In this document: positions 47,620-59,891 of the stretch, piece after piece | How the letters are laid out: each line of letters begins with the position of its first letter | How positions within the stretch are numbered: the stretch's first letter is position 1 | Source: Oceanimonas doudoroffii | GTDB taxonomy: Bacteria > Pseudomonadota > Gammaproteobacteria > Enterobacterales > Aeromonadaceae | Length of the DNA stretch: 64,000 bases | NCBI RefSeq assembly: GCF_002242685.1 | Contig: NZ_NBIM01000003.1 | Span: forward strand, 1-64,000 | Direction of reading: 5' to 3' | Program-made: the position numbers and the translations under genes | Notes under the pieces: model-generated | Told to the model about the DNA's origin: nothing | Databases searched by the model: none | What the model saw: only the letters and a program-made list of their open reading frames with translations

Positions 47620-48648
47620 ATGAAAATTCTGGTTATAGGCCCTTCCTGGGTCGGAGACATGGTGATGTCCCAGAGCCTCTACATCACCCTGAAAAAGCAA
47701 CACCCCGAGGCCGAGCTGCATGTAATGGCACCGGCCTGGTGCTGTGCCCTGTTGGAGCGTATGCCCGAAGTGGACAAGGCCATCGTGATGCCCCTGGGGC
47801 ATGGCGACTTCGGGCTAACCGAGCGCTTTCGACTGGGCAGAAAACTGGCTACTGAAGGTTATGACTGGGCCATCATTCAGCCCAACTCTCTCAAATCGGC
47901 GCTGATCCCGCTGTTTGCCGGCATCAAGAAGCGCACCGGCTGGAAGGGCGAGTCCCGCTACGGCCTGCTCAACGACCTGCGCAGCAACAAACGGGACTTT
48001 CCACTAATGGTCGAGCGCTACAATGCCCTTGCCTACCCCAAGGCCCAGATGCAAAACCATCAGAACATTCCCGAGTTGCCCTGGCCGGCCCTGAGTGTGA
48101 ATGCCAATAATCAACAGTCTGCTCTGACCGAGCTGAACCTGAATACCACCAGAGCGATACTCAGCCTTTGCCCCGGAGCCGAATTTGGCCCCGCCAAACG
48201 CTGGCCCGAAACCTATTATGCCGAGGTGGCACAACACCAGATTGAACGGGGCCGGCAGGTCTGGATCTTCGGCTCTGCCAAGGACATTGCGGTAGCCGAA
48301 GCCATTAAGCATCAGCAGCCTGAACGGTTAAGGGAGCACTGCCATGTATTGGCAGGCAGAACCTCGCTGCACCAGGCCATCGACCTGATGGCGCTGAGCA
48401 CCGCCGTGGTATCCAACGACTCCGGCCTGATGCATATCGCCGCCGCCCTGCAACGCCCTTTGGTGGGAGTGTATGGTTCCACCTCTCCTCAATACACGCC
48501 GCCCCTGGCAGAAAAAGTGGCTGTGGTGCATACCGATATCGAATGCCGCCCCTGCTTCAAGCGGGAGTGCCCGCTCGGACACCTCAAATGCCTGAAGGAG
48601 TTACCCCCCCAGCGGGTGATTGACGCTCTGGCCAGGCTGGCAGGCTAG
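47620..48648 (+). CDS. waaF: ADP-heptose:LPS heptosyltransferase II
   Basis: 342 residues, GT9 family. Adds the second heptose to the inner core. ILVIGPSWVGDMVMSQSLY at the N-terminus and SLCPGAEFGPAKRWP, SNDSGLMHIAAAL are signature blocks. The ATG at 47620 is chosen; an upstream TTG (47599) would add seven residues. Normal GC content returns within this gene. waaA follows five bases after its stop. Confidence 0.94.
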   Translation: MKILVIGPSWVGDMVMSQSLYITLKKQHPEAELHVMAPAWCCALLERMPEVDKAIVMPLGHGDFGLTERFRLGRKLATEGYDWAIIQPNSLKSALIPLFAGIKKRTGWKGESRYGLLNDLRSNKRDFPLMVERYNALAYPKAQMQNHQNIPELPWPALSVNANNQQSALTELNLNTTRAILSLCPGAEFGPAKRWPETYYAEVAQHQIERGRQVWIFGSAKDIAVAEAIKHQQPERLREHCHVLAGRTSLHQAIDLMALSTAVVSNDSGLMHIAAALQRPLVGVYGSTSPQYTPPLAEKVAVVHTDIECRPCFKRECPLGHLKCLKELPPQRVIDALARLAG

Positions 48649-48653
48649 TCACC

Positions 48654-49919
48654 ATGCTCTATCGCCTGCTCTACAACCTGCTTATTCACCTGTTCAGCCC
48701 GCTGTTGCTGGCGCTGTTATACTGGCCGAAAAAAGGCAAACCCGGCTTTGGCCGACGCTGGCCGGAGCACCTGGGCCTGGTGGCACCAGTCAACGGCGAA
48801 CGGCCGGTGTGGCTGCATGCGGTGAGCGTAGGGGAAGTGGTGGCGGCCACCCCGCTGATCAAGGCACTCAAGGCGGCACACCCGGAACTGCCGGTGCTGG
48901 TCACTACCACCACCCGTACCGGTGCCGATCAGGCCGCCAAGCTTGGGGATCTGATCGAGCACCGCTACGCCCCCCTGGACTTTCCCTGGGCGGTGGCCCT
49001 GTTTCTGCGCCGGGTTAAGCCTCGAGCCTTGCTGATCATGGAAACCGAACTCTGGCCCAACTGGCTCGCCGCCTGTGGCCGACGCAACGTGCCGGTGATG
49101 GTGCTCAATGCTCGACTGTCGGCCCGCTCCGCCGAAAGATACCGGCGTTTTCACGGCATTTTCCGGCTGTTATCCAACCATCTCAGCCATATTTCCTGCC
49201 AGTATGGGGACGATGCCGACCGCTTTGCCGGCCTCGGCGTACCTCAAGACAGGCTGAGCATTACCGGCTCCATCAAGTTTGATATCGACTACGACGATGC
49301 GGTACGGGAGCAGGGGCGAGCGCTGCGAATGCAACTGGGCGCACAGCGCCCGGTGTGGATTGCCGCCTCCACTCACGAAGGGGAAGACGAACAGCTGCTG
49401 GCGGCGCATCAGACACTGCTGACACACCAGCCGAGCACCCTGCTGATGCTGGTGCCCCGACACCCACAACGCTTTGATCAGGTCGCCGCGCTGGTACACA
49501 AACAGGGGTTAACCCTGCATCGCCGCACCCAGGGTGAGCCGGACGCCGGCATTCAGGTGTATCTGGGCGATACCATGGGCGAACTGCCGGTGCTGCTGGC
49601 GGCGGCCGATGTGGCCTTTGTGGGGGGCAGTCTGATTGAGCGGGGTGGCCACAACCTGCTGGAGCCCGCCGCCCTGGGTAAGCCGGTACTGACGGGCCCT
49701 TCAACCTTCAACTTCAGCGACATTACCCGTGAACTGCGCCAGGCCGGCGGTGCCAGGGTGGTGGCCAATGGCGAAGCACTGGCGCTGGCGCTGGCCGAGC
49801 TGCTTGAACACGAGCCAGAGCGTAATACCATGGGAAGCGCGGCCCTGAAGGTGGTCAGGGCCAATCAGGGCGCACTGGCGCGCACCCTGGACACCATCGC
49901 CAATCAGCTGGCCTTGTGA
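48654..49919 (+). CDS. waaA: 3-deoxy-D-manno-octulosonic acid transferase (WaaA/KdtA)
   Basis: 421 residues. Membrane-associated GT30 enzyme adding Kdo to lipid A precursor. One N-terminal helix (about 3-22), then HAVSVGEVVAATPL (catalytic Glu), METELWPNWL, FVGGSLIERGGHNLLEPA. The presence of a Kdo kinase next door suggests a single, phosphorylated Kdo, as in Haemophilus and Vibrio. Ends 16 bases inside kdkA's 3' end. Confidence 0.95.
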   Translation: MLYRLLYNLLIHLFSPLLLALLYWPKKGKPGFGRRWPEHLGLVAPVNGERPVWLHAVSVGEVVAATPLIKALKAAHPELPVLVTTTTRTGADQAAKLGDLIEHRYAPLDFPWAVALFLRRVKPRALLIMETELWPNWLAACGRRNVPVMVLNARLSARSAERYRRFHGIFRLLSNHLSHISCQYGDDADRFAGLGVPQDRLSITGSIKFDIDYDDAVREQGRALRMQLGAQRPVWIAASTHEGEDEQLLAAHQTLLTHQPSTLLMLVPRHPQRFDQVAALVHKQGLTLHRRTQGEPDAGIQVYLGDTMGELPVLLAAADVAFVGGSLIERGGHNLLEPAALGKPVLTGPSTFNFSDITRELRQAGGARVVANGEALALALAELLEHEPERNTMGSAALKVVRANQGALARTLDTIANQLAL

Positions 49920-50614
49920 TAGCCCTGTTGCAGGGCTTTCCAGTCCTGCTCGTTCCAGCGGAAAGCCTCGTGCAGGTTCAGTTCCTTGCGGAATGAACGC
50001 AGCAGGCGGTCCATGTTTTCCCGGGACCAACTGCCGGGCTGGCGAAAATGGCACTTGTCGAAGTCAATGAGCCAGCTCTTGCCGCCGTCATCCAGCAGGA
50101 TGTTATGACTGTTGAGATCGGCGTGGTACAGGCCGGCATCGTGAAAGCGGCGAATGGTATGGCCAATACTTTGCCATTCCTGCTCGTTCAGTGATCTTTC
50201 CTGCAGTATGGCTACCAAATCCCGAGCATTGTTGATGCGGGTCAGCATGATATCGGCCCGGTAGACCAGGTTGGAGCGCACCATGCGCGCGGCACAGGGA
50301 CGCGGCACCGGCAGGCCCTTGCGGTGCAGCTTGGCCAGCACGGTAAATTCGGCCATGGCCCGGCTTTTGGACTCGGCCACATGCAGGAAAGTGTCTTCCA
50401 TGACCCGGCCGATCATGCCGCCCCGGTAGTAATGACGCAGCACCTTGTGACCCTCTTCATCTTCCACAAACCAGGTAGTATTGCGCCCCACCGCCTTGCC
50501 GCGAATGGCGTTGTGCTCGCGCCAGAAGTCGATCTCAAAAAAGTCCCGGTGAAAGTCACCAAAGCAGTCCGGGTCATACCAGATAATTTCAGAGCCGTGC
50601 TCAATTCGTTCCAT
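49904..50614 (-). CDS. kdkA: 3-deoxy-D-manno-octulosonic acid (Kdo) kinase
   Basis: 236 residues. Small kinase-like fold with HADLNSHNILLDD (catalytic loop) and LIDFDKCHF (metal-binding Asp). Phosphorylates Kdo at O-4 of the inner core. Convergent with waaA, overlapping by 16 bases, and divergent from opsX. Confidence 0.92.
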   Translation of the reverse strand: MERIEHGSEIIWYDPDCFGDFHRDFFEIDFWREHNAIRGKAVGRNTTWFVEDEEGHKVLRHYYRGGMIGRVMEDTFLHVAESKSRAMAEFTVLAKLHRKGLPVPRPCAARMVRSNLVYRADIMLTRINNARDLVAILQERSLNEQEWQSIGHTIRRFHDAGLYHADLNSHNILLDDGGKSWLIDFDKCHFRQPGSWSRENMDRLLRSFRKELNLHEAFRWNEQDWKALQQGYHKAS

Positions 50615-50700
50615 TGCCTTCCCCCCAGCGAAAAGCCGAATTTTACATGGCCGAAAAGGCTTTGCATAATGCCGGACTCAGAATCCACAAGAGTTCCCTT

Positions 50701-51762
50701 ATGGCAGTCTTCACCTCGGCTCCCACCTCCCTGTGCTTGCTGCGCCTGTCCGCCATTGGCGACTGTTGCCATACGGTGGCGCTGGTGCAAGCCATACAAC
50801 GCCAGTGGCCACAAACCCGCATCACCTGGATCACCGGCAAAATCGAAGCCCGGCTGCTCGATCAGCTGCCCGATGTCGAGATTGTCACCTTTGACAAAAG
50901 CGCCGGCTGGCGAGCCTATCTCCGATTGTGGCGGCAATTACGCGGCCGCCGCTTTGATGCCCTGCTGCATATGCAGGCGGCCATGCGCGCCAGCATTGTC
51001 AGCCTGGGCATTCGCGCCGAATACCGCCTTGGCTTTGAACGGGAACGCGCCAAGGACGGCCAATGGCTGTTTACCAACCTCAAGGTGGAGGCCAAGGGCG
51101 AACACGTGGCGGACGGCTTTATGGGCTTTGGCCGAACACTGGGGTTGATTGACACAACGCCTCGGTGGCATTGGCCCGTGACGCCCGAAGCACAAGCTCA
51201 GGCCGCCAAACATAAGGATAAACGACCGTTATTGCTAATCTGTCCCGCCGCCAGCAAGGCCTACAAGAACTGGACCGCCGAGGGCTATGCCGCCCTCGCC
51301 GATCATGCTCATAAGCGCGACATGAAGGTGATGCTGATCGGCAGCCCGGCCAAGATGGAACGGGATCTGGCGGCCCGCATCGAACAACTGACGGCCAACA
51401 TTGATGAAAACCTGGTGGGTCGAACCAGCCTTCCCGAGCTGATGGCATTGATCAAGACGGCCAGCCTGGTGGTAGCCCCCGATACCGGCCCGGCGCACAT
51501 GGCCACCCTCACCGGCACTCCGGTGCTGGGGCTCTATGCCCATCATAACCCGGCCCGCACCGGCCCCTATCATTGCCGGGATTATGTGGTCAGCGTTTAC
51601 GAAGAGGCCCTACTGGCGGAAACCGGCAAGACCCCCGCCGAGCTGCCCTGGCGTACCCGGGTCAAGGATCAGCACGCCATGAAGCGCATTACCATTGAGC
51701 GAGTAACCGCGCAATTCGACCGCCTCTGTGGTGATTTCAATCTATTACAGGAGCCGTCATGA
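50701..51762 (+). CDS. opsX: heptosyltransferase I, OpsX type
   Basis: 353 residues, GT9 family. [51 protein letters not shown] and the C-terminal [20 protein letters not shown] follow Haemophilus OpsX closely (from memory). OpsX adds the first heptose to phosphorylated Kdo, consistent with kdkA next to it. The ATG at 50701 is chosen; residues ahead of it are not conserved. Its stop overlaps the next gene's start (ATGA). Confidence 0.85.
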   Translation: MAVFTSAPTSLCLLRLSAIGDCCHTVALVQAIQRQWPQTRITWITGKIEARLLDQLPDVEIVTFDKSAGWRAYLRLWRQLRGRRFDALLHMQAAMRASIVSLGIRAEYRLGFERERAKDGQWLFTNLKVEAKGEHVADGFMGFGRTLGLIDTTPRWHWPVTPEAQAQAAKHKDKRPLLLICPAASKAYKNWTAEGYAALADHAHKRDMKVMLIGSPAKMERDLAARIEQLTANIDENLVGRTSLPELMALIKTASLVVAPDTGPAHMATLTGTPVLGLYAHHNPARTGPYHCRDYVVSVYEEALLAETGKTPAELPWRTRVKDQHAMKRITIERVTAQFDRLCGDFNLLQEPS

Positions 51763-52503
51763 ACCGCCCCACCCTTGCCGCTGTGCTGATCGTCAAGAAC
51801 GAAGCCGACAACCTGGCCAAGTGCCTCGCCACCCTGGACTGGGTGGATGAAATCGTGGTGATGGACTCGGGCAGCACAGACGGCACCCGAGCCGTAGCCG
51901 AGTCCGCCGACGCCCGCTTTTTTGTCAACGATCAGTGGCCGGGTTTTGGCCCTCAGCGCCGCCTGGCCCAGAGCAAGGTGCAATCCGATTGGGTGTTGTG
52001 GATCGATGCCGACGAACGGGTCACCCCCGAGCTGCGCGCCAGCATAGAAGCCGTGCTGGAAAGCCCCACCAACAACACCGTGTATTCCCTTCCCCGCCTG
52101 TCCTGGGTGTTTGGCCGTTACATTCGCCACTGCGGCTGGTACCCGGACCGGGTTCTGCGGCTCTACCCCAAGGCACTCACCGGCTACAACGAGGCGCTGG
52201 TGCATGAAAAGGTGGAGACGGGCCCCGGCATCACCATCTCACCGCTGCAGGGCGATCTGCTCCACTACACCTACCGGGATCTGCAGCACTATCTGGTGAA
52301 GTCGGCGGGCTATGCCGCCGCCTGGGCCGAGCAGCGCCAGCAGCGCGGCAAAAAAGGTTCCCTCACTCAAGGCCTGTTGCACGGCATCGGCTGCTTTCTG
52401 AAGATGTATGTGCTCAAGGCCGGCTTTCTTGACGGTAAGCAGGGCCTGCTGCTCAGCCTGCTGTCGGCCCATTCCACCTTTGTGAAATACGCCGATCTCT
52501 GGA

Positions 52504-54086
<1,583 letters not shown>

Positions 54087-54284
54087 ACGCTCGCTATTGA
54101 ACGAACCCGCAACGCAAAGCGACAGCGCGTGCACTCCGCCGACTCGCTTCAAGCCCACCCTTGGGACGTTCGATCCGTGGCATTTGACGGTCGGCTACGG
54201 CAATCCCCGCTGCCGCTTTGAGAAATTCCTGCGCCGACCACCGAAAACCAACAACAGTCGGCACCTTGCTCACCTGAGGTGGGC
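54087..54284. other. gap after coaD with no recognised gene
   Basis: Together with copy B it forms a 335-base gap between coaD and mutM. The first 200 bases contain no strong hairpin, no clear promoter and no recognised frame; an open frame on the minus strand (WSAQEFLKAAAGIAVAD and so on) has no start signal and no recognised match. It may be a decayed remnant. Confidence 0.4.
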
Positions 54285-54380
54285 AAAGGGTGTCTGCTTC
54301 GCCGCGCCCTTTGCGCCAGGGATGGCGCAACGGAGCCCCCATGGAAGGGTTTACGGCGTGCCGGCGAAGTAGTGCGCTTT
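54285..54380 (+). repeat. structured intergenic element, copy B
   Basis: 96 bases. Outer arms AAAGGGTGTCTGCTTCGCCG (54285-54304) and CGGCGAAGTAGTGCGCTTT (54362-54380) pair mainly through CTTCGCCG/CGGCGAAG. Inner hairpin GCGCCA-GGGA-TGGCGC, then ACGGAGCCCCCATGG and AAGGGTTTACGGCGTG, nearly identical to copy A. The right flank (TTTGACCGAC) also resembles that of copy A (TTTGGCCGAC). Ends 41 bases from the mutM stop. Confidence 0.8.
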
Positions 54381-54421
54381 GACCGACGAGTGTGCACACT
54401 CTAGCAGGCAGTAACGGGCTT

Positions 54422-55234
54422 TCAGCGCTGGCAGCGCCCGCAAAACACAGTGCTGCGGCCATTCATGCGAATTTCCCTGAGCAGGCTGCCGCATTGCACA
54501 CAGGGCTGCTCGGCCCGGCCATAGACCTGCAACTCCTGCACAAAATAGCCGGGCTTGCCGTCGCTGCCGGTAAAGTCCTTGAGGGTAGTGCCCCCCTGTC
54601 CGATGGCCCGGGACAGCACGGTTTTGATTTCTTCGGCCAGTTTCAGGTAGCGCGCCCGGCTGATGCTGCCCGCCTCACGTTGGGGATGAATACCCGCCGC
54701 AAACAGCGATTCATTGGCATAGATGTTACCCACCCCCACCACGGTATGGTTGTCCATAATGAATTGCTTTACCGCAGTCTTGCGGCCCCGGCTGCGAGTA
54801 AACAGGTGGTCGCCATCAAAGTCATCGGTGAGCGGCTCCGGGCCCAGCTTCGCCAGCAGCGGGTGTTTCTCTGCGGGCTCGCGGGTCCACAGCAGACAGC
54901 CAAAGCGGCGCGGGTCATTCAGCCGCAGCAGCTTGCCGTTGGCAAATTCTATGTCCACATGATCGTGCTTGCCGGCCGGGGTGCCGTGAGGCAACACCCG
55001 CAGGTTGCCGGACATGCCCAGATGCAAAATGGCGGTGCCCCAGTCGGTTTCCAGCAACAGATATTTGGCCCGACGGCGTATGCCGGTCACGGTCAGCCCG
55101 GTAAGCTCCTGAATGTCTGCCGGCACCGGCCAGCGCAAGCTGGCATTGCGTACCACTACCCGCATCACCGACTCCCCAAGCAGGTGCGGGGTAATGCCCA
55201 GACGACTGACTTCCACTTCCGGCAATTCCGGCAT
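54422..55234 (-). CDS. mutM: formamidopyrimidine-DNA glycosylase (Fpg)
   Basis: 270 residues. Removes 8-oxoguanine and other oxidised purines, with AP lyase activity. Begins (M)PELPEVE, where Pro1 and Glu2 of the mature enzyme are catalytic; C-terminal zinc finger CVQC...CGRC. The ATG at 55234 is required by this motif, so two upstream codons are excluded. First gene upstream of the rpmG-rpmB pair on the same strand but separated by a terminator. Confidence 0.97.
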   Translation of the reverse strand: MPELPEVEVSRLGITPHLLGESVMRVVVRNASLRWPVPADIQELTGLTVTGIRRRAKYLLLETDWGTAILHLGMSGNLRVLPHGTPAGKHDHVDIEFANGKLLRLNDPRRFGCLLWTREPAEKHPLLAKLGPEPLTDDFDGDHLFTRSRGRKTAVKQFIMDNHTVVGVGNIYANESLFAAGIHPQREAGSISRARYLKLAEEIKTVLSRAIGQGGTTLKDFTGSDGKPGYFVQELQVYGRAEQPCVQCGSLLREIRMNGRSTVFCGRCQR

Positions 55235-55287
55235 TCGCACTCTCCTTCACTCCACGGCGGCGGCAGTATAGCCCGGACACCAGGCAT

Positions 55288-55316
55288 AAAAAAACCCGGC
55301 CAAAGCCGGGTTTTTT
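55288..55316. terminator. terminator between rpmG and mutM
   Basis: AAAAAAACCCGGC, loop CAAA, GCCGGGTTTTTT. Ends the rpmB-rpmG message on the minus strand 15 bases past the rpmG stop. Confidence 0.85.
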
Positions 55317-55330
55317 GAGAGGGCAAAACC

Positions 55331-55501
55331 TTACTTGATTTTGCCTTCTTTGTAGATCACATGCTGACGAACAACGGGATCAAACTTTTTGATTTCCATT
55401 TTTTCAGGCATGTTGCGCTTGTTCTTGGTAGTGGTGTAGAAGTGACCAGTACCGGCGCTGGAGTTCAGGCGGATCTTCTCGCGAATACCTTTAGAAGCCA
55501 T
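55331..55501 (-). CDS. rpmG: 50S ribosomal protein L33 (zinc-free form)
   Basis: 56 residues, found by direct translation: [20 protein letters not shown], continuing [20 protein letters not shown] and ending KEGKIK. Nearly identical to E. coli L33 with one extra residue near the start. No CxxC pairs, so it is the zinc-free form, unlike L31 in this window. GGAG precedes the ATG. Transcribed with rpmB, 11 bases upstream. Confidence 0.95.
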   Translation of the reverse strand: MASKGIREKIRLNSSAGTGHFYTTTKNKRNMPEKMEIKKFDPVVRQHVIYKEGKIK

Positions 55502-55512
55502 GTGTTATCTCC

Positions 55513-55749
55513 TTAGACCTTTTCGCCACGGGCACGCAGGTCAGCCAGGACACTGTCGATACCTTTCTTGTCGATAATACGCATACCTTTGGTGGTAATG
55601 CGCAGTTTTACAAAACGCTTTTCGCTCTCAACCCAGAAACGGTGAGTTTGCAGGTTGGGCAGGAAGCGACGCTTGGTGGCGTTGTTCGCGTGAGAGCGGT
55701 TGTTACCAACAGCTGGCCGCTTACCAGTTACTTGGCATACTTTAGACAT
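55513..55749 (-). CDS. rpmB: 50S ribosomal protein L28
   Basis: 78 residues. [20 protein letters not shown] and [20 protein letters not shown] are characteristic. The ATG at 55749 is used (the frame is open five codons further). First gene of rpmB-rpmG. Confidence 0.97.
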   Translation of the reverse strand: MSKVCQVTGKRPAVGNNRSHANNATKRRFLPNLQTHRFWVESEKRFVKLRITTKGMRIIDKKGIDSVLADLRARGEKV

Positions 55750-55828
55750 GTCAGTCTTCTCCAAAACTTACTTTTGCTCGAGCAATGATACCCCGTTGGC
55801 CGTCAGTCGGGGCAAAATAAGGCGGCAA

Positions 55829-55857
55829 TTTATACAGCAAATTCAGCTCGAGATCAA
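55829..55857 (-). promoter_or_regulatory. rpmB-rpmG promoter
   Basis: On the minus strand: -35 TTGATC (55852-55857), 17-base spacer, -10 TATAAA (55829-55834). The leader of about 75 bases holds a small hairpin (CCCCG...CGGGG). Confidence 0.6.
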
Positions 55858-55879
55858 CAATAAGCCAAACGCCCGGCGT

Positions 55880-56554
55880 TCAAAGCCAGCCACGCTCGGC
55901 AAAAGATACGGTTTCGCCGTCGCCGATGACCAGATGGTCCAGCACGCGAATATCCAGCAACCCCAGGGCGGCCTGTATACGCTCGGTGATCATGCGATCC
56001 GCCCGGCTGGGCTCGGCCACTCCGGATGGATGATTATGCACCAAAATCACCGCGGCGGCACCCTGCTTGAGCGCCAGGGCGACGATTTCTCGCGGATACA
56101 CCGCCGCCGCATCCAGGGTGCCAAAAAACAGCTCGTGAAATTCAATGACCCTGTGCTGGTTATCGAGCAGCAGCAAGGCAAAGACTTCCCGAGGCTGGTC
56201 CCGCAATCGCAACTGCAGAAACTCCCGTGTCAGATCCGGGCTGGTGAGGGCATGCTCCCGCTTTAACCGCTCATCCAGAAAGCGACGCATCAGTTCCATG
56301 CTGGCCTTTAATTGCACGTATTTGGCCAGACCCAGGCCGGGCCCTTCACAAAACTGACGCGCCTCCGCCTGCATCAGGCCGCGCAATGAGCCAAACTGCG
56401 CAAGCAGGGTGCGAGCCAGGGTGACCGCGTCCATGCCCTTGGCACCGGTGCGCAGAAAAATGGCCAGCAGCTCCGCGTCCGTCAGGCTGCCCGCGCCCCG
56501 ACTCAGCAATTTCTCCCGCGGGCGCTCGTCTGCGGGCCAGTCCTTGATGCTCAT
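55880..56554 (-). CDS. radC: RadC/JAMM-domain DNA repair-associated protein
   Basis: 224 residues. N-terminal helix-hairpin-helix (about 1-95: [19 protein letters not shown]) and C-terminal JAMM metalloprotease-like domain with [15 protein letters not shown]. Family function is unclear; an early role in repair was later questioned. The ATG at 56554 is chosen because AGGAGG then lies seven bases away; an ATG at 56560 would be too close. Confidence 0.93.
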   Translation of the reverse strand: MSIKDWPADERPREKLLSRGAGSLTDAELLAIFLRTGAKGMDAVTLARTLLAQFGSLRGLMQAEARQFCEGPGLGLAKYVQLKASMELMRRFLDERLKREHALTSPDLTREFLQLRLRDQPREVFALLLLDNQHRVIEFHELFFGTLDAAAVYPREIVALALKQGAAAVILVHNHPSGVAEPSRADRMITERIQAALGLLDIRVLDHLVIGDGETVSFAERGWL

Positions 56555-56662
56555 TCCCATGCCTCCTTGCTCCAGCACAATTGAGTCTGGAAGGTTAAGC
56601 CTAGCCCACAGCGGGAAACGATTGTGATAATCTTGCCGGCTCTTAACCAGGAGACCACCGCC

Positions 56663-57871
56663 ATGTCTGTTGCAGGAAAACGCATTGTCATCGGCATCAC
56701 CGGCGGCATTGCCGCCTACAAGGTGCCCGAGCTGGTACGCCGGCTCAAGGAGCGCGGCGCCGAGGTACGCGTGATCATGACCGCCTCCGCCCAGGAATTC
56801 ATTACCCCGCTGACCCTGCAAGCGGTATCGGGCGAGCCGGTGTCCAACGCCCTGCTCGATCCAGCGGCCGAGGCCGGCATGGGCCATATTGAACTGGCCA
56901 AATGGGCCGATCTGCTGCTGATCGCCCCCGCCAGCGCCAACACCCTGGCTCGGCTTACGGCGGGCATGGCCGACGATCTGCTCACCACGGTGGCGCTGGC
57001 CACGGCGGCACCGCTGGCGGTGGCCCCGGCCATGAACCAGCAGATGTATCGCCACCCGGCCACGCAGACCAACCTGGCCACCCTCAAAGCCCGTGGCGCT
57101 CATGTCTGGGGCCCGGCCCAGGGAGAGCAGGCCTGTGGCGACGTGGGCCCGGGCCGCATGCTGGAAGCCATGGCGCTGGTGGCCGAGGTGGAACGGCACT
57201 TTGCCCCGAAGGCGCGGCCCCTGACCGGGCTGAAACTGATGCTCACCGCCGGCCCCACCCGGGAAGCCCTGGATCCGGTGCGTTATATCTCCAACCACAG
57301 CTCGGGCAAGATGGGCTTTGCCCTGGCCACCGCGGCACGAGCGTTGGGAGCCGAAGTGACCCTGGTGAGCGGTCCGGTCACGCTCGCCACTCCCACCGGG
57401 GTGCGGCGGGTAAATGTGGAAAGTGCGCAAGACATGCATGACGCCGTCATGGCCGGCATTGGCGAACAGCACATCTTTATCGCCTGCGCCGCCGTGGCCG
57501 ACTATGCACCAAAAGTGGTGGCATCGCACAAGATCAAGAAGACTCAAGCCGATAATATGGTGGTGGAGCTGACCAAAAATCCGGATATCGTGGCCTCGGT
57601 CGCCTCACTGCAACACAAACCCTTTACCGTGGGGTTTGCCGCCGAAACACGGGATGTGGAAAAATACGCCCTCGACAAACTCAAGCGTAAAAACCTCGAC
57701 ATGATCGCCGCCAACGACGTTTCCGGCAGTGATCGTGGCTTTAACAGCGACCAAAATGCCCTGAGCGTGTTCTGGCCCGGCGGCCAACACCATTTACCCC
57801 TGGCCGGCAAAGCCGAGCTGGCCGAACAGTTACTGACATTGATTGCGAAGCGATATCATGACCTCCATTGA
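56663..57871 (+). CDS. coaBC: bifunctional phosphopantothenoylcysteine decarboxylase/synthetase
   Basis: 402 residues. N-terminal flavin-dependent decarboxylase (CoaC, about 1-190) with [28 protein letters not shown] and the [10 protein letters not shown] cysteine; C-terminal CTP-dependent ligase (CoaB, about 190-402) with [16 protein letters not shown] and the KIKK block. CCAGGAGA precedes the ATG. Its end overlaps dut by 14 bases. Confidence 0.96.
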   Translation: MSVAGKRIVIGITGGIAAYKVPELVRRLKERGAEVRVIMTASAQEFITPLTLQAVSGEPVSNALLDPAAEAGMGHIELAKWADLLLIAPASANTLARLTAGMADDLLTTVALATAAPLAVAPAMNQQMYRHPATQTNLATLKARGAHVWGPAQGEQACGDVGPGRMLEAMALVAEVERHFAPKARPLTGLKLMLTAGPTREALDPVRYISNHSSGKMGFALATAARALGAEVTLVSGPVTLATPTGVRRVNVESAQDMHDAVMAGIGEQHIFIACAAVADYAPKVVASHKIKKTQADNMVVELTKNPDIVASVASLQHKPFTVGFAAETRDVEKYALDKLKRKNLDMIAANDVSGSDRGFNSDQNALSVFWPGGQHHLPLAGKAELAEQLLTLIAKRYHDLH

Positions 57872-58313
57872 GCTGAAAATTCTCGACCCCAGGGTCGGCA
57901 CCGACTTTCCCCTGCCCGCCTACGCCACCCCCGGCTCCGCCGGCCTGGATTTGCGCGCCTGCCTGGATGAGCCCTTGACCCTGGCCCCGGGTGAAACGCA
58001 ATTGCTGCCCACCGGCCTGGCCATTCACATTAAGGACCCCGGGCTGTGCGCCACCATACTGCCCCGCTCCGGTCTGGGTCATAAGCACGGCATTGTGCTG
58101 GGTAACCTGGTGGGGTTGATCGACTCTGACTATCAGGGCCAGCTGATGGTATCCTGCTGGAACCGTAGCAACGACAGCTTCACCATTGCGCCGGGCGAAC
58201 GCATTGCCCAGCTGGTGATTCTGCCGGTGGTACAAGCCCAGTTCACACTGGTTGACGATTTTGATCAAAGCGAGCGGGGAGAAGGCGGATTCGGCTCTTC
58301 CGGTCGCCACTAA
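57858..58313 (+). CDS. dut: dUTP diphosphatase
   Basis: 151 residues, as in E. coli. Hydrolyses dUTP to dUMP, keeping uracil out of DNA and supplying thymidylate synthesis. The five family motifs are visible: [37 protein letters not shown] and the C-terminal [10 protein letters not shown] that closes over the active site. Overlaps coaBC. Confidence 0.97.
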   Translation: MTSIELKILDPRVGTDFPLPAYATPGSAGLDLRACLDEPLTLAPGETQLLPTGLAIHIKDPGLCATILPRSGLGHKHGIVLGNLVGLIDSDYQGQLMVSCWNRSNDSFTIAPGERIAQLVILPVVQAQFTLVDDFDQSERGEGGFGSSGRH

Positions 58314-58329
58314 CCAACCGGACACCTTC

Positions 58330-58929
58330 ATGGCCAACAATAACCAGAACAGGAAAAACCGCAGGGAGCAGATCCTGCAGGCGCTGGCCCACATGCTGGA
58401 AACCAGCCCGGGGCAGCGCATTACCACCGCCAAGCTGGCCGCGGCGGTGGGCGTGTCGGAAGCCGCCCTTTACCGGCACTTTCCCAGCAAGGCACGCATG
58501 TTTGAGGGATTGATCGACTTTATTGAGGAAACCCTGTTTTCCCGCATCAATCTCATACTGCAGGACGAAAAGGACAGCAGCCTGCGGCTGCGCTACATAC
58601 TGCAGCTGGTGCTGGGGTTTTGCGAGCGCAATCCTGGCATTACCCGCTTGCTCAACGGCGACGCCCTGCAGGGCGAGCACGAGCGGTTGCTGGCCCGCAT
58701 CAACCAGCTGTTTGACCGACTGGAAACCCAGCTCAAGCAGATTATGCGCGAACGCCGCCTGTACGAAGGCGACGGTTATGCCGAAAACGAAACCGTGCTG
58801 GCCAACCTGTTGCTGGCCTATGTGGAAGGCCGTATCAATCAGTATGTGCGCAGTCAGTTCAAGCTCAGGCCCACACACAATTTCGACAGCCACTGGCAGT
58901 TGCTGCACCGGCAGCTGGCGGCGGTGTAA
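58330..58929 (+). CDS. slmA: nucleoid occlusion factor SlmA
   Basis: 199 residues (E. coli 198). TetR-fold protein that binds chromosomal SBS sites and blocks FtsZ assembly over the nucleoid. N-terminal helix-turn-helix ([13 protein letters not shown] ... [20 protein letters not shown]). The ATG at 58330 is chosen over a longer frame reaching into dut. Follows dut by 16 bases as in E. coli. Confidence 0.95.
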   Translation: MANNNQNRKNRREQILQALAHMLETSPGQRITTAKLAAAVGVSEAALYRHFPSKARMFEGLIDFIEETLFSRINLILQDEKDSSLRLRYILQLVLGFCERNPGITRLLNGDALQGEHERLLARINQLFDRLETQLKQIMRERRLYEGDGYAENETVLANLLLAYVEGRINQYVRSQFKLRPTHNFDSHWQLLHRQLAAV

Positions 58930-58972
58930 GCCCGCCCCGCTTTTACTTCAATAACGACAGAGGCACGAGAAA

Positions 58973-59827
58973 ATGGAAACAGAATTGCTCAACACCCAGT
59001 TTCTGCAGGAAGCCCAGAGCTGGATAGCCAACAACCAGGAGCTGATCATTCGCTACACGGTGAACATGGCCGCCGCCCTGCTCACCCTGGTGATCGGTTT
59101 TGTCGCCGTGGGCATGCTCACCGGTGGCCTGAACCGAGTGCTCAAGGCGCGCAAGGTCGACAGCACCATTTCCGACTTTGTTACCAGCCTGCTCAAATAC
59201 GGCCTGCTGGCCTTTGTGATCATCGCCTCGCTCAGCCGGGTAGGGGTGCAGACCGCGTCCTTCGTGGCCGTGGTGGGTGCCGCCGGTCTGGCCATCGGCC
59301 TGGCACTGCAGGGGTCGCTGTCCAACTTTGCCGCCGGCGTGCTGCTGATTGGCTTTCGCTTCTTCAAGGCCGGTGACTACATCGAGGCGGGCGGCACCGC
59401 CGGCACCGTGCAATCGGTGCAGATTTTCACCACCATTTTGATGACCCCCGATAACCGCATGATAGTGGTGCCCAATTCCAAGATCCTCAACGACAGCATC
59501 GTCAACTATTCCAAGGAGAGCACCCGCCGCCTCGACCTGGTGATTGGCGTGGCCTATAACGCCGATCTCAAACTCACCCGCGACGTACTGACCCGCATTC
59601 TCGATGAAGAGCCCCGGGTACTGAAAGACCCCGCCTACCGCATTGCGGTCAGCAATCTGGGCGCCTCCTCCGTCGACTTTATCGTGCGCCCCTGGGTAAA
59701 GGCGGAAGACTACTGGAACCTGAAGTTCGATCTGCTGGAAAAAATCAAGAACGAACTGGACGCCAACAACATCGGCATTCCCTTTCCGCAGATGGATGTG
59801 CACCTGTTCCGGCAAGAAAAGGCCTGA
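58973..59827 (+). CDS. mscS: small-conductance mechanosensitive channel
   Basis: 284 residues (E. coli 286). Three membrane helices (about 28-52, 65-88, 92-115); the pore helix TM3 shows the Gly/Ala-rich AAGLAIGLALQGSLSNFAAGV pattern (in part). The beta domain and C-terminal vestibule follow. Releases solutes on osmotic downshock. Not present at this locus in E. coli. Followed by a terminator shared with pyrE. Confidence 0.92.
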   Translation: METELLNTQFLQEAQSWIANNQELIIRYTVNMAAALLTLVIGFVAVGMLTGGLNRVLKARKVDSTISDFVTSLLKYGLLAFVIIASLSRVGVQTASFVAVVGAAGLAIGLALQGSLSNFAAGVLLIGFRFFKAGDYIEAGGTAGTVQSVQIFTTILMTPDNRMIVVPNSKILNDSIVNYSKESTRRLDLVIGVAYNADLKLTRDVLTRILDEEPRVLKDPAYRIAVSNLGASSVDFIVRPWVKAEDYWNLKFDLLEKIKNELDANNIGIPFPQMDVHLFRQEKA

Positions 59828-59844
59828 ACGCCGCATTTACCTAC

Positions 59845-59872
59845 AAAAAAGCCGCTTTTCAGCGGCTTTTTT
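59845..59872. terminator. bidirectional terminator between mscS and pyrE
   Basis: AAAAAAGCCGCT, loop TTTC, AGCGGCTTTTTT. Serves both convergent genes. Confidence 0.9.
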
Positions 59873-59891
59873 ATTAATTTAGATGACTTCG

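Noticed and set aside
56555..57547. Extension of radC to a 555-residue protein
   Set aside because: The added part is antisense to coaBC.
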